Source: Nonomuraea helvata (lineage in GTDB: Bacteria; Actinomycetota; Actinomycetes; Streptosporangiales; Streptosporangiaceae). From it: DNA of 64,000 nt. The DNA is taken from positions 1 to 64,000 of the forward strand of contig NZ_BAAAXV010000012.1 of assembly GCF_039535785.1 (NCBI RefSeq), in the 5' to 3' direction. Positions 24,721 to 36,691 of the stretch are shown here, in pieces (position 1 is the stretch's first letter; every line of letters starts with the position of its first letter). A program made the translations under genes and the position numbers. Below the pieces are notes generated by a model. The model was not told the origin of the DNA, did not search any database, and worked only from the letters and a program-made list of their open reading frames with translations.

Positions 24721-25394
24721 ATGCGGATCATCATCGCGGGTGGGCACGGGAAAATCGCGCTCAAGCTGGCCGGACGCCTCAAATCAGGCGCGGTCGGCAT
24801 CGTCCGCAATCCCGCCCATGTCGCCGACGTCGAGGCCACCGGCGCCGAGGCCGTCGTGTGCGACCTGGAGCGGGCGACCCTCGACGAGGTGGCGGCGATC
24901 GTGGCGGGCGCCGACGCCGTGATCTTCGCGGCCGGTGCCGGGCCGGGCAGCGGGGCGGCGCGCAAGGACACCGTGGACCGCGCCGCGTCCGCGCTGATGG
25001 CCGACGCGGCGGAACGTGCGGGAGTGCGGAGGTTCATCCAGATCTCGTCCATGGGCGCGGGCAAGCCGCCCAGGGGTGGCGACGAGGTGTGGGCCGCGTA
25101 CATCAGGGCCAAGACCGAGGCTGAGGAGGACCTGCGCGCCGTCTCTGCACGGAGAGCAACCGTGGTGACGAAGTCCCCGCGAGAATACGCGACCAGCGGC
25201 GGCCCGGACGGCTGACCGACGAGCCCGGCACGGGGCTGGTCCGGCTGGCACCCGAGGTCCCGCCGGGCGCGGTGCCGCGTGACGACGTGGCCGCCGTCAT
25301 CATGGCCCTGCTCGAAGCGCCGGGTACGGCCCGCCGGACCCTGGAACTCGTTTCTGGCGAAACTCCCATCATCGACCTTGTTGCGACAGAGTGA
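24721..25394 (+). pseudogene. NAD(P)-binding epimerase-like gene, frame broken
   Basis: MRIIIAGGHGKIALKLAGRL opens a short-chain NAD(P)-binding protein of the YwnB/SDR5 type, with VGIVRNPAHVADVEATGAEA and RRFIQISSMGAGKP. After AEEDLRA (about 25143) the frame reads unrelated sequence and stops at 25215. From about 25196 another frame resumes the family: RPGRLTDEPGTGLVRLAPEV, then [20 protein letters not shown] and a stop at 25394. About 55 bp of extra or scrambled DNA separates the halves, about 30 bp more than expected. The stop overlaps the next gene start, so the ancestral operon with the aldo/keto reductase is still visible. Confidence 0.7.
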
Positions 25395-25859
25395 TACGTG
25401 TGACTGAATATCGCGTACTTGGACGTACCGGACTCAAGGTAAGCCCGCTCTGCCTGGGGGCGATGATGTTCGGCGGATGGGGCGAGTCCGACCCCGGCCA
25501 GTCCGCCAAGATCATCGATCGTGCGCTCGACGCCGGCATCAACTTCATCGACACCGCCGACGTCTACTCCCAGGGCGTGTCGGAGGAGTTCGTCGGCCAG
25601 GCGCTGGCCAAGTCGGGCAAGCGCGACGACGTGGTGCTGGCCACCAAGGTGCACGGCGCCATGGGGGAGGGCCCCAACCAGCGGGGCAACTCCCGCCGCT
25701 GGATCATCCAGGAGGTCGAGAACAGCCTGCGCCGCCTCGGCACCGACTGGATCGACCTCTACCAGATCCACCGGCCCGACCCGGACACCGACATCGAGGA
25801 GACCCTCGGCGCGCTCACCGACCTCGTACGCCAGGGCAAGGTCCGCCGATCGGCTGTCA

Positions 25860-26129
25860 AGGAGAGCCTGGCCTGGTAGCGTGTTCGCGTTGGGTACCGC
25901 CGGACGGGCGGGAACGGCGCCTCTCGAGGTTCGAAAGCCTGTGGAGAGCTGGTAAGACCACTCCGGTGGCTCAGCTCGGTGAAGCAGGAAGCCGCAGAGG
26001 TGCTGCATCTGTGCAGCACGGGCTGAATCGTCGGCATTCATGCCGAAGAGCACGTCAACGCAAGGGGCAGGACGCCGCCGACGCGTCGGGCAGCACGGCC
26101 AGCTGCCCGACCGGCACTGGCATGCGTAG
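25860..26129 (+). mobile_element. Fragment of an IS200/IS605-type element: tnpB tail and right end
   Basis: A frame ending at TGA 26024-26026 reads GGNGASRGSKACGELVRPLR then WLSSVKQEAAEVLHLCSTG. The ACGxxVRP and SVKQE words resemble the C-terminal tails of actinobacterial TnpB proteins. Three perfect hairpins follow or overlap this tail (26000-26019, 26031-26046, 26085-26111), as expected of the structured right end of such elements. The body of tnpB is absent. The host gene resumes at 26130. Family assignment is inference from short similarity plus structure. Confidence 0.45.
26000..26111 (+). ncRNA. Hairpin cluster, possible right-end (omegaRNA-like) relic
   Basis: Three inverted repeats: GTGCTGCA-TCTG-TGCAGCAC (26000-26019), TCGGCAT-TC-ATGCCGA (26031-26046), and GTCGGGCAGC-ACGGCCA-GCTGCCCGAC (26085-26111). 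All stems are perfect, 8, 7 and 10 bp. In TnpB elements the guide-scaffold RNA is encoded by the 3' end of tnpB and the right end, so this is where it would lie. Expression is not shown by sequence. Confidence 0.35.
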
Positions 26130-26512
26130 GAGATCAACCAGCGCAAACCGGAAGCGGTGGAGCAGCTCGCCGTGCTGGCCGAGGAGGCCGGCGTCACGCT
26201 GGTCGAGCTGGCGATCGCGTTCACGATCAGGCATCCGGGGGTGACCTCCGCCATCATCGGGCCGCGCACCATGGAGCACCTGGAGGGCCAGCTGACGGCC
26301 GCGGAGGTGCGCCTGTCGGACGACGTGCTCGACCGCATCGACGAGATCGTCCCGCCCGGCGTCACGATCAACCCCGCCGACCGAGGGTGGCAGCCGCCGC
26401 AGCTCGCCGACGCGAACCTCCGCAGGCGTCCCTGACCTGATGCTTTGCCGATTCTGGGGGTGTGGCTTCCGGCATCGGCGGTAGGGGTCCCCTGAAGTGA
26501 GGGGGGACTTCG

Positions 26513-29011
<2,499 letters not shown>

Positions 29012-29066
29012 CGTCCACGACACCATCCGAAGGACCCGGCGAGGCTGCGGCGCCGCACGGAGGCCG

Positions 29067-29089
29067 CCCCTCCTCCTGGGGAGGAGGGG
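29067..29089. terminator. Bidirectional intrinsic terminator-like hairpin
   Basis: CCCCTCCTCC (29067-29076) and GGAGGAGGGG (29080-29089) form a perfect 10-bp stem with a TGG loop. It sits between the Clp ATPase stop (29011) and the convergent CPBP protease stop (29116), where a shared terminator is expected. No T-tract is present, common in high-GC actinobacteria. Confidence 0.65.
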
Positions 29090-29115
29090 GCCTGGATCCG
29101 GAGGCCCGGCTCCTG

Positions 29116-29904
29116 TCAGGCCGCCACCCCTTTGCTTGCCTGCGGGTCGGGTGAGATCAGCCCGTGGCCTCCGAGGTGGCCTCTGAGCAGTGCGGCTCCT
29201 GCCAGCGTGAGCGTGATGGCCATCAGGATGAGCAGGACGCCGAGGTGGGCCGGTTGGACGGGCAGCACGCGCAGGCCCAGGTGGAAGCCCAGGTGCACGC
29301 CGACCGCCATCCAGAGCCCGCCGCCGCGTACCCGCGCCGCCGTGCATGAGAAGCCGAGCGCCGTGGCCATGACCACGTAGAGCAGCCTTTCCGTGACGGT
29401 GTTCCCTCCGCCTCCGGAGATGATGTGCATGGCGCCGAATCCGACAGAGAGGATGATCATGACCGTTCGTGGCGACAGCCGTCCCGACAAGGTGTCGAAG
29501 AGGTGGCCGCGCCAGAGCAGTTCCTCCGGGAAGGCCTGGCCGAGCAGGATGACGACGGCGACCAGCGGCACCCCGGCATAAAGGGAAGGGTCGGCCGACA
29601 CCCAGGTGGACTCTCCCACGGCGAGGGAGAGCCCCTTGGCGGCGAGCACGGGCACGGCGCCCGCGAGCACGCCCAGCAGGACGCGTGAGGGGTTGCGCCA
29701 GCCCAGCGCCGCCCACGGCCGCCCGTAGAGGAAGCGGCGGATGAGGTAGACCAGTAGGAGCGCGGTGAGCGTGACGCTGAGCGTGCCGAGAGGTTCTCGC
29801 AGCGGGTTCGCCCGGTCGAGGAGCAGTGACGCGGGGAGGGAGCCGCCGATGGCCTGAACGAGCATGACGACCATGGCGAGGAGGACGGACCAGAAGGTTT
29901 TCAC
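29116..29904 (-). CDS. CPBP-family intramembrane metalloprotease
   Basis: 262 residues with about seven membrane helices. The CPBP (Abi) signature is clear: FPEELLWRGHLFD gives the E-E-x-x-x-R motif, GFGAMHI gives F-x-x-x-H, and AVGVHLGFHLGL gives the later His. Family members are glutamate/zinc intramembrane proteases, some acting in bacteriocin self-immunity or signalling. Divergent from a two-component system at 30028 with a perfect dyad between, so it may be the target of that system. Confidence 0.85.
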   Translation of the reverse strand: MKTFWSVLLAMVVMLVQAIGGSLPASLLLDRANPLREPLGTLSVTLTALLLVYLIRRFLYGRPWAALGWRNPSRVLLGVLAGAVPVLAAKGLSLAVGESTWVSADPSLYAGVPLVAVVILLGQAFPEELLWRGHLFDTLSGRLSPRTVMIILSVGFGAMHIISGGGGNTVTERLLYVVMATALGFSCTAARVRGGGLWMAVGVHLGFHLGLRVLPVQPAHLGVLLILMAITLTLAGAALLRGHLGGHGLISPDPQASKGVAA

Positions 29905-29958
29905 GCCGGGAACGCTATGAACGCGCGGGTACGGCGCGCATCGGGCCGGAGATAGAGA

Positions 29959-29982
29959 TCACCATGACCAACGTCATGGTGA
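29959..29982. promoter_or_regulatory. Perfect 24-bp dyad TCACCATGAC-CAAC-GTCATGGTGA
   Basis: Ten-bp arms with no mismatch and a 4-bp spacer, in the 123-bp gap between the divergent CPBP protease and histidine kinase starts. NarL-type regulators bind dyads of this size, and a NarL-type response regulator is encoded here, so autoregulation and control of the protease are likely. Confidence 0.55.
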
Positions 29983-30027
29983 CTTGGGTGGGATCACAGG
30001 TGCTCGGCGGGATCGTAGGTTTGTCGC

Positions 30028-31119
30028 ATGGCGCGGTTACGTGATCCCGATCGTCCGGTTCTCCTCACCGTGGTGTTCTGGCTGGTGCTCGGCGCCACGG
30101 TCGTGGCCAACCTGGCGATGCCCGGCGATGCGCGGGACCGGATCCTGTTCTTCTCTGACGTCGTGCTGCTGTGCGGGCTGTGGCTGGTGATGCCGTGGCG
30201 GCCCGGCCGTGGTCGTGGCCTGGTGGCGCCCGTTTTCCTGGCGGGCACGTTCGTGCTGGGGCTCACCGGGGCGATCGGCACGCACATGCCCCTGCTGCTC
30301 ATCGGCGTGGCCAACCTCGCCTTCGTGTACGGCATGCGGGTCGCCACCGCCATCCTTGCCGCGTTCGGTGTGATCATGATCGTTGTTGTGCCCCTGTTCT
30401 ATGGCAGGTCGATCGTCCAGGTGCTGGCCGAGACGACAGTGGTCGCGGTGCTGGCCACCTTCTCCATGGGCATGGCCTCGGCGGTGCTGCGGGCCCGGCG
30501 ACTCGCCGAGCGGGTGCGGGAGCTGACCGTCGCCGAGGAGCGCGCCAGGATGGCGGCGGAGATGCACGACTCGATCGGCCACCACCTGACCGTGATCAAG
30601 GTGGGGCTGGAGAACGCCGAGCGCTTCCGCGACCGCCTGCCCGCAGCCGCATGGGAGGAAGTGCGCCAGGCCAAGGAGCTCACCGTAGCGGCGCTGGGCG
30701 ACGCCCGCCGGTGGGTGCGCGCGCTGCGCCCGCTCGCCCTCAACGGTCACCTGGGCAGTGCCGCGCTTCAGCAGCTGGCAGACTCCTTCGCCGGCACCGG
30801 CTTCAGGGTCACCTTCGAGGTGACAGGGACCGAACGCCGGCTGGAGCCCGACGCCGAGCTGGTGCTCTACCGTGTGTTGCAGGAAGGGCTCACCAACGCC
30901 CTCCGGCACGCCGAAGCCGACTCCGTACGCGGCACGCTGATGTTCGAGAAGGGGAGGGTGGTGCTCGTGGTCGCCGACGATGGCAAGGGCTACGGCCGTG
31001 ACCATGGCCACGGGTTCGGGTTGAGCTCGCTGGCCGAGCGGGTCAAAGCGCTGGGCGGTACTCTCACCAGCGGCAACGCGGAAAAGGGCTTCGAGCTGCG
31101 CGCAGAGCTGCCGTCGTGA
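30028..31119 (+). CDS. Sensor histidine kinase (HisKA_3 type)
   Basis: 363 residues. Five or six N-terminal membrane helices (residues ~10-150) form a sensor without a large extracellular domain. EERARMAAEMHDSIGHHLTV is the dimerisation/phosphoacceptor motif with the conserved His. The HATPase_c domain has YRVLQEGLTNALRHAEADSV and DDGKGYGRDHGHGFGLSSLA. NarX/DesK-like architecture. It overlaps the response regulator at 31116 by 4 bp. Signal unknown; membrane or envelope stress is possible given the adjacent CPBP protease. Confidence 0.93.
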   Translation: MARLRDPDRPVLLTVVFWLVLGATVVANLAMPGDARDRILFFSDVVLLCGLWLVMPWRPGRGRGLVAPVFLAGTFVLGLTGAIGTHMPLLLIGVANLAFVYGMRVATAILAAFGVIMIVVVPLFYGRSIVQVLAETTVVAVLATFSMGMASAVLRARRLAERVRELTVAEERARMAAEMHDSIGHHLTVIKVGLENAERFRDRLPAAAWEEVRQAKELTVAALGDARRWVRALRPLALNGHLGSAALQQLADSFAGTGFRVTFEVTGTERRLEPDAELVLYRVLQEGLTNALRHAEADSVRGTLMFEKGRVVLVVADDGKGYGRDHGHGFGLSSLAERVKALGGTLTSGNAEKGFELRAELPS

Positions 31120-31751
31120 GGGCGGTCCGGGTGCTGCTGGTCGACGATCAGGAACTGATGCGGCAGGGGCTGCGCAAGCTGCTGGCGATCGAAGAGAGCA
31201 TCGAGATCGTGGGCGAGGCCGCGGACGGAGTGGCCGCGCTGGCGGCGGTGGGTGAGATCCGCCCCGACGTGGCCCTTGTGGACGCCCGGATGCCGCGGAT
31301 GGACGGCGTGGCGCTGATCCACCGCCTGACCGTCGAGCATCCCTCGGTGGCGGCGATCGTGCTCAGCACCTTCGACGAGGACGAGTACATCTTCGGAGCG
31401 CTGCGCGGCGGTGCCGTCGGCTACCTGCTCAAAGACTGCTCCCCCGACGAACTGGTCGCGGCGATCCTCCGGGCGAGCCGCGGCGAGATCGTGCTGAGCA
31501 GCCCAGCCGCCGCTCGGCTGGTCGCCAACCTACGACGGGAACCGGTGCACGGCGCATTCCCCGGTCAGGAACTGCTATCGGCCCGGGAGCTCGAAGTAGC
31601 CCGGCTGGTGGCAGCCGGCGCCACCAACCGGGAGATCGCCACCCAGCTGTTCATCACCGAGGGGACGGTGAAGAACCACGTCTCAAGCGCGCTGCGCAAA
31701 CTGGGTCTGCGCGACCGCACCCAGCTCGCCCTGCACCTGAAGGGCCTGTAG
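31116..31751 (+). CDS. NarL/FixJ-type response regulator
   Basis: 211 residues from a GTG overlapping the kinase stop. The receiver domain has VLLVDDQELMRQGLRKLLAI, the phospho-Asp in ALVDARMPRMDG and the Lys in YLLKDC. The C-terminal LuxR HTH has LSARELEVARLVAAGATNRE then IATQLFITEGTVKNHVSSAL. Cognate of the preceding kinase. The 24-bp dyad at 29959-29982 is the best candidate binding site. Confidence 0.94.
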   Translation: MRAVRVLLVDDQELMRQGLRKLLAIEESIEIVGEAADGVAALAAVGEIRPDVALVDARMPRMDGVALIHRLTVEHPSVAAIVLSTFDEDEYIFGALRGGAVGYLLKDCSPDELVAAILRASRGEIVLSSPAAARLVANLRREPVHGAFPGQELLSARELEVARLVAAGATNREIATQLFITEGTVKNHVSSALRKLGLRDRTQLALHLKGL

Positions 31752-31948
31752 CCAGTTGCCTTGAGCAGTTTGACGTGAGGCGGTCAGCTTCTGAAGCGGT
31801 GCCGGAGCTGTTCGCGGCGGTCATAAGAATAACGGCGAGTGAGCCGTTACGGACCCCCTAATTATCGGGATTGGTGGAGAGATCCGCGCGGGCCAATATG
31901 TGGTTTGCGTCATTCGACTTCCACCATTCCATTCAAAGGGGAAATGGC

Positions 31949-32437
31949 ATGAAACTGGCGACTCGTACATTCAGCACAGTGCTGACGCTGCTCCTCGCCG
32001 GTACCGGCACCGCGTCCGCGCAGCCCGCGAAGCCCGCTGCCACGGCGGCGCAGTCCGTCCGGCACTTCTACAACGTGCGTTTCCAGCGGTGCCTGGACGC
32101 GGACACCAATACCGGCGGGAACGGCGGCAAGGTCCAATTGTGGGACTGCGGCCCCTGGAACCAGCAGGACTGGGAAGTCCGTGCGGACGGCTCCCTCTAC
32201 AACATGCGTTTCCAGCGCTGCCTGGACGCGGACACCAATACCGGCGGGAACGGCGGCAAGGTCCAACTCTGGGACTGCGGCCCGTGGAACCAGCAGCAGT
32301 GGGTTCTCCGCGACGACGGCTCCGTGTACAACGTGCGTTTCCAGCGATGCCTGGACGCCGACACGAACACGGGCGGCAACGGCGGGATCGTTCAGCTGTG
32401 GGACTGCGGCCCGTGGAACCAGCAGTGGTGGCGGTGA
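31949..32437 (+). CDS. Secreted ricin-type beta-trefoil lectin, three tandem repeats
   Basis: 162 residues; ribosome site AAAGGGGAAA. MKLATRTFSTVLTLLLAGTG with TASA is a signal peptide. The mature protein is almost only three 43-residue repeats (DNA at 32069-32197, 32198-32326, 32327-32437), each with YNxRFQRCLDADTNTGGNGG, QLWDC and a Q-x-W near its end. QxW repeats and three-fold symmetry define the ricin B beta-trefoil, which binds carbohydrate. The repeats are nearly identical at DNA level, so duplication is recent or gene conversion active. No enzymatic domain is attached. Confidence 0.85.
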   Translation: MKLATRTFSTVLTLLLAGTGTASAQPAKPAATAAQSVRHFYNVRFQRCLDADTNTGGNGGKVQLWDCGPWNQQDWEVRADGSLYNMRFQRCLDADTNTGGNGGKVQLWDCGPWNQQQWVLRDDGSVYNVRFQRCLDADTNTGGNGGIVQLWDCGPWNQQWWR

Positions 32438-32537
32438 TCAGGCGGGCAGCAGCGCAGTCTGGTCAGCGGCTTCCCGGCGAGTCCACGGCGGTAGCGTAGA
32501 GGTCCAGCTCGATCACACCATCTGGGCACTGCAGGCT

Positions 32538-33288
32538 TCACCCGTCAGGCCCGGCACCGATCATCTGGGTTCTCCCGTGCCGGGCCAGCAGTGGAAGGGC
32601 GGCGAGTTGGATGAGGGCGGCGGCGGCGAGGATGCCGGTGGTGACCTCCTCCCGCCAGCCGGGGAGGTGCTCAGAGAAACCTGACTGCTCGTTGCTGTAC
32701 ATCTGCAGGTTGCCCAATTCCACGAGGAGCAGCGTCAACAGGTAGACGACCGTGAAGACGCCGACGATCAGCAGGGAGCGCGGGCGAAGGCCGTGCCTGC
32801 GCAGGAGGATCCCCGTGCAGGGCCAGACCGGCGGCCGGCACGACGGCGAAGGCCAGGAGGAACGCCAACGGGAGCAGGAGGAGCCACGCGCTCCAGGGGG
32901 AAAGCGGAAGGACCGCGTCCCGGCGCGCGATGCCGCGCACGGCGAGGAGTTGAGCGATCGCGGCGGCGGCGAGGACCGAGCCGAGCAGCGGCAGGTACCA
33001 CGGCGGCGACAGCGCGCCCATGTCGAAGGGCATCGTGGCGTATCCGCCCGACGGGGCGGGAAACTGCTCGTCGTAGCCGGTGACCGGGTTCAGGACGTAG
33101 ACGACCGGCATCGCGGCCATGTAGGCGGCGCTCAGGAAGCCCGTCCCGAGCATGAGGCCCGCCGGCCGGCGGCTCAATCCGAACTCGACGAGGCCGAACA
33201 GTAGGGCGGCGGCGATGAAGCAGGTCCCGAGCAGGGCGATGCGCCCCTGGGCGAAGGGGATGAAGGCGGCGATCGCCTGGGGCGCCAC
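32538..33288 (-). pseudogene. Multi-pass membrane protein with a frameshift
   Basis: One frame (from a GTG at 33288) gives membrane helices, including IALLGTCFIAAALLFGLVEF and WSAWLLLLPLAFLLAFAVVP. At the CCCC run 32811-32814 it switches to noise, while the next frame continues with ILLRRHGLRPRSLLIVGVFT then VVYLLTLLLVELGNLQMYSN and ends at 32538. Removing one base from the run restores one ~250-residue protein with 5-6 helices. Either a real one-base insertion or a sequencing error in a G run. Family not recognised. The exact start is uncertain. Confidence 0.6.
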
Positions 33289-33387
33289 GTCCTCTTGAGC
33301 CGCTTCCTCGACGCACCCGGGAACACGACGACCAGGTGCTGCTCCTCCCCTGCATCGTCGGCCCGCACGTAGACACGGAGCGACGCA

Positions 33388-34143
33388 TCACGCACCGCCC
33401 GGGCCGGGGCGCGGCTCCTGGTCGTAGATTCCGACCGACCAGAGGCCCCGCTGGGGGCCGGTCTCGGCCGCCAGGCGCTCCGGCATCGCGGTGATCGCCT
33501 CGCGATCCCACGGTCCGTCGCACTTCCCCGCCCGCCGGTCGGCGAGGGCGCACTTGTCAGCCAGCCCGGCCGAGCCGATCGGTGCGTCGGCGGGGAAGAC
33601 CCAGACCTCGAGATCCTGCGGTGCCCGCAGCCAGTCCGGTGTCACGCCCTCCTCCCTGAACTGGACTTCGAGACCCTGGCCCAGCCGTGCACACGGGGTG
33701 AGATCGTGCCACGTGCCCTTCACGTCCCGGATCAGCACCCACGACTTCGGGTTGGCGCACCGGATCGCGATCCCCGTGTGGACGCTGGTCGGCCGGAATG
33801 TGACCCGTACCCTTTCCCCCACCGACTGATAAGACTGACCGGAGATCAACGACACCGGCCCGTACATGCTCTCCACGGTCTGCGGCAGTTCGACCCCTTT
33901 CAGGAAGTGCGCCGTGACGCCCGTGGCCGGCTCGCCGTGGTTCCCGCCGGGCCACGGTGCTCCGGCCAGAGAGACGACCGCCGCGGCAGCCGCCGCCACA
34001 GCCGCACCCGCCGCCACCCGCCGGCGCAGGCGCGTCCTGGTTCCCCGTCGCCTGATCTCGCGCACCAGGGGAGCCGGCCCGTCCTCGCGGACGCTGTTCT
34101 CGGCGAACACCGCACGCAGGTCGTCCTCGGTGTACTGGGTCAT
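33388..34143 (-). CDS. Membrane-anchored protein encoded with the SigE-type sigma factor
   Basis: 251 residues from MTQYTEDDLRAVFAENSVRE. A short cytoplasmic N-terminus (1-50) with basic RRRGTRTRLRRRV is followed by one transmembrane helix (AAGAAVAAAAAAVVSLAG) and a ~170-residue extracytoplasmic domain with paired Cys (IRCANPK, TPCARLG, DKCALAD, GKCDGPW). It overlaps the sigma factor gene by 4 bp. Such neighbours often act as anti-sigma factors or sensors, but no ZAS zinc motif is present, so the role is inference. Confidence 0.75.
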   Translation of the reverse strand: MTQYTEDDLRAVFAENSVREDGPAPLVREIRRRGTRTRLRRRVAAGAAVAAAAAAVVSLAGAPWPGGNHGEPATGVTAHFLKGVELPQTVESMYGPVSLISGQSYQSVGERVRVTFRPTSVHTGIAIRCANPKSWVLIRDVKGTWHDLTPCARLGQGLEVQFREEGVTPDWLRAPQDLEVWVFPADAPIGSAGLADKCALADRRAGKCDGPWDREAITAMPERLAAETGPQRGLWSVGIYDQEPRPGPGGA

Positions 34144-34637
34144 CGGAGCGCCTCCAGCTTCAGGTCGTCCAGCGCAGGATCCACGCGAAGCCGCGCCAGC
34201 GCCCTGCTCAGCTGTTTCTTCACACTGCCGGCCGAGCATCCGAGCACGTCGGCCACCTGCTCCGGGGTCAGATCGTCGAAGTAGCGCAGGACGAGCGCCG
34301 CGCGTTGCCGGGCCGGCAGGCCGCCGACCGCCGCCCAGAGGGCCGAGCGCCGGGCGACGTCCGTCTCGAAGTCCGGCTCGGCCGGGCCTTCAGGCAGCGC
34401 CTCGGTCGGCACCTCGCCCCGCCAGCGCCGCCGCCACCAGGAGGCGTGCGTGTTGACGAGGATCCGGTACACGTACGGATCGGGGTCGGCCTCGATCCTG
34501 CGCCACGCCGTCCATGCTTTGACCAGCGCCGTCTGCACCAGGTCCTCGGCCGCCTGCCAGTCCCGGGTCAGCAGGTACGCCGTACGGCACAACCGCTCGT
34601 GTCGTTGCCCGACATATTCGGCGAACCCATCCGCCAT
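34140..34637 (-). CDS. SigE-family ECF RNA polymerase sigma factor
   Basis: 165 residues from MADGFAEYVGQRHERLCRTA. Region 2 has YLLTRDWQAAEDLVQTALVK then AWTAWRRIEADPDPYVYRIL; region 4 has LPARQRAALVLRYFDDLTPE then QVADVLGCSAGSVKKQLSRA. The spacing and the WWRRRWRGE linker fit the actinobacterial SigE (SigM-like) ECF group. It directs transcription of an extracytoplasmic-stress regulon, probably including itself. The next gene (membrane protein) overlaps its stop by 4 bp. Confidence 0.93.
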   Translation of the reverse strand: MADGFAEYVGQRHERLCRTAYLLTRDWQAAEDLVQTALVKAWTAWRRIEADPDPYVYRILVNTHASWWRRRWRGEVPTEALPEGPAEPDFETDVARRSALWAAVGGLPARQRAALVLRYFDDLTPEQVADVLGCSAGSVKKQLSRALARLRVDPALDDLKLEALR

Positions 34638-34718
34638 CGTGTCCTCCAGATCCGTACCCCGTCACGGTGTACTACCGGTTGGCGGAGTGATCCGGGTGAC
34701 AGGGCCGCGCCGGCGTGG

Positions 34719-36387
<1,669 letters not shown>

Positions 36388-36395
<8 letters not shown>

Positions 36396-36681
36396 CGAGG
36401 GCCTCTTCCGTGTCCAGATCGCTGTCCAGGTCGCGCGCGAGCAGCGCCACCAGCGAGTCCAGCGCCTCCTCCGCCCCCGGCCCGTCCGCCTCCAGCGTCA
36501 CCTCCGTGCCGTGCACGGCCCCCAGCGACAGCACCCCGAGCATGCTCTTCGCGGGCACCGTCTTCTCCCCGAGCCGCACCGTCACCGGCACCCCGAGCCG
36601 CGCCGCCGCCTGCACGAACAGCTTGGCCGGCCGGGCGTGCAGGCCGCTGGCAGAGGCCACGACCACCGTTCGCTGTGCCAT
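36388..36681 (-). CDS. ptsH: HPr phosphocarrier protein
   Basis: 97 residues from MAQRTVVVASASGLHARPAK. GLHARPA carries the active His (residue 15), and KSMLGVLSLG holds the Ser of the regulatory site. A charged tail (DLDSDLDTEEALDA) extends past the usual end. It accepts phosphate from Enzyme I and passes it to the IIA protein of the same operon. Overlaps Enzyme I by 8 bp (ATGCCTGA). A start 7 codons upstream is possible. Confidence 0.95.
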
Positions 36682-36691
36682 CCCGCACCTC

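Larger units (their letters stand above)
25400..26435 (+). pseudogene. Aldo/keto reductase, interrupted and internally deleted
   Basis: The N-terminal part [20 protein letters not shown], then [20 protein letters not shown] and [20 protein letters not shown] to RQGKVR, is a normal aldo/keto reductase to about 25856. The C-terminal part resumes at 26130 with EINQRKPEAVEQLAVLAEEA and continues IAFTIRHPGVTSAIIGPRTM to 26435. About 140 central residues are missing and replaced by ~270 bp of unrelated DNA with tnpB-like sequence. The catalytic Asp/Tyr block remains, but the barrel cannot fold. It overlaps the preceding broken gene. Confidence 0.8.

Noticed and set aside
22480-25215. 911-codon plus-strand open frame across gnd and the HAD gene
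   Set aside because: Antisense to two recognised enzymes; only its last 165 codons (from 24721) are real coding sequence.
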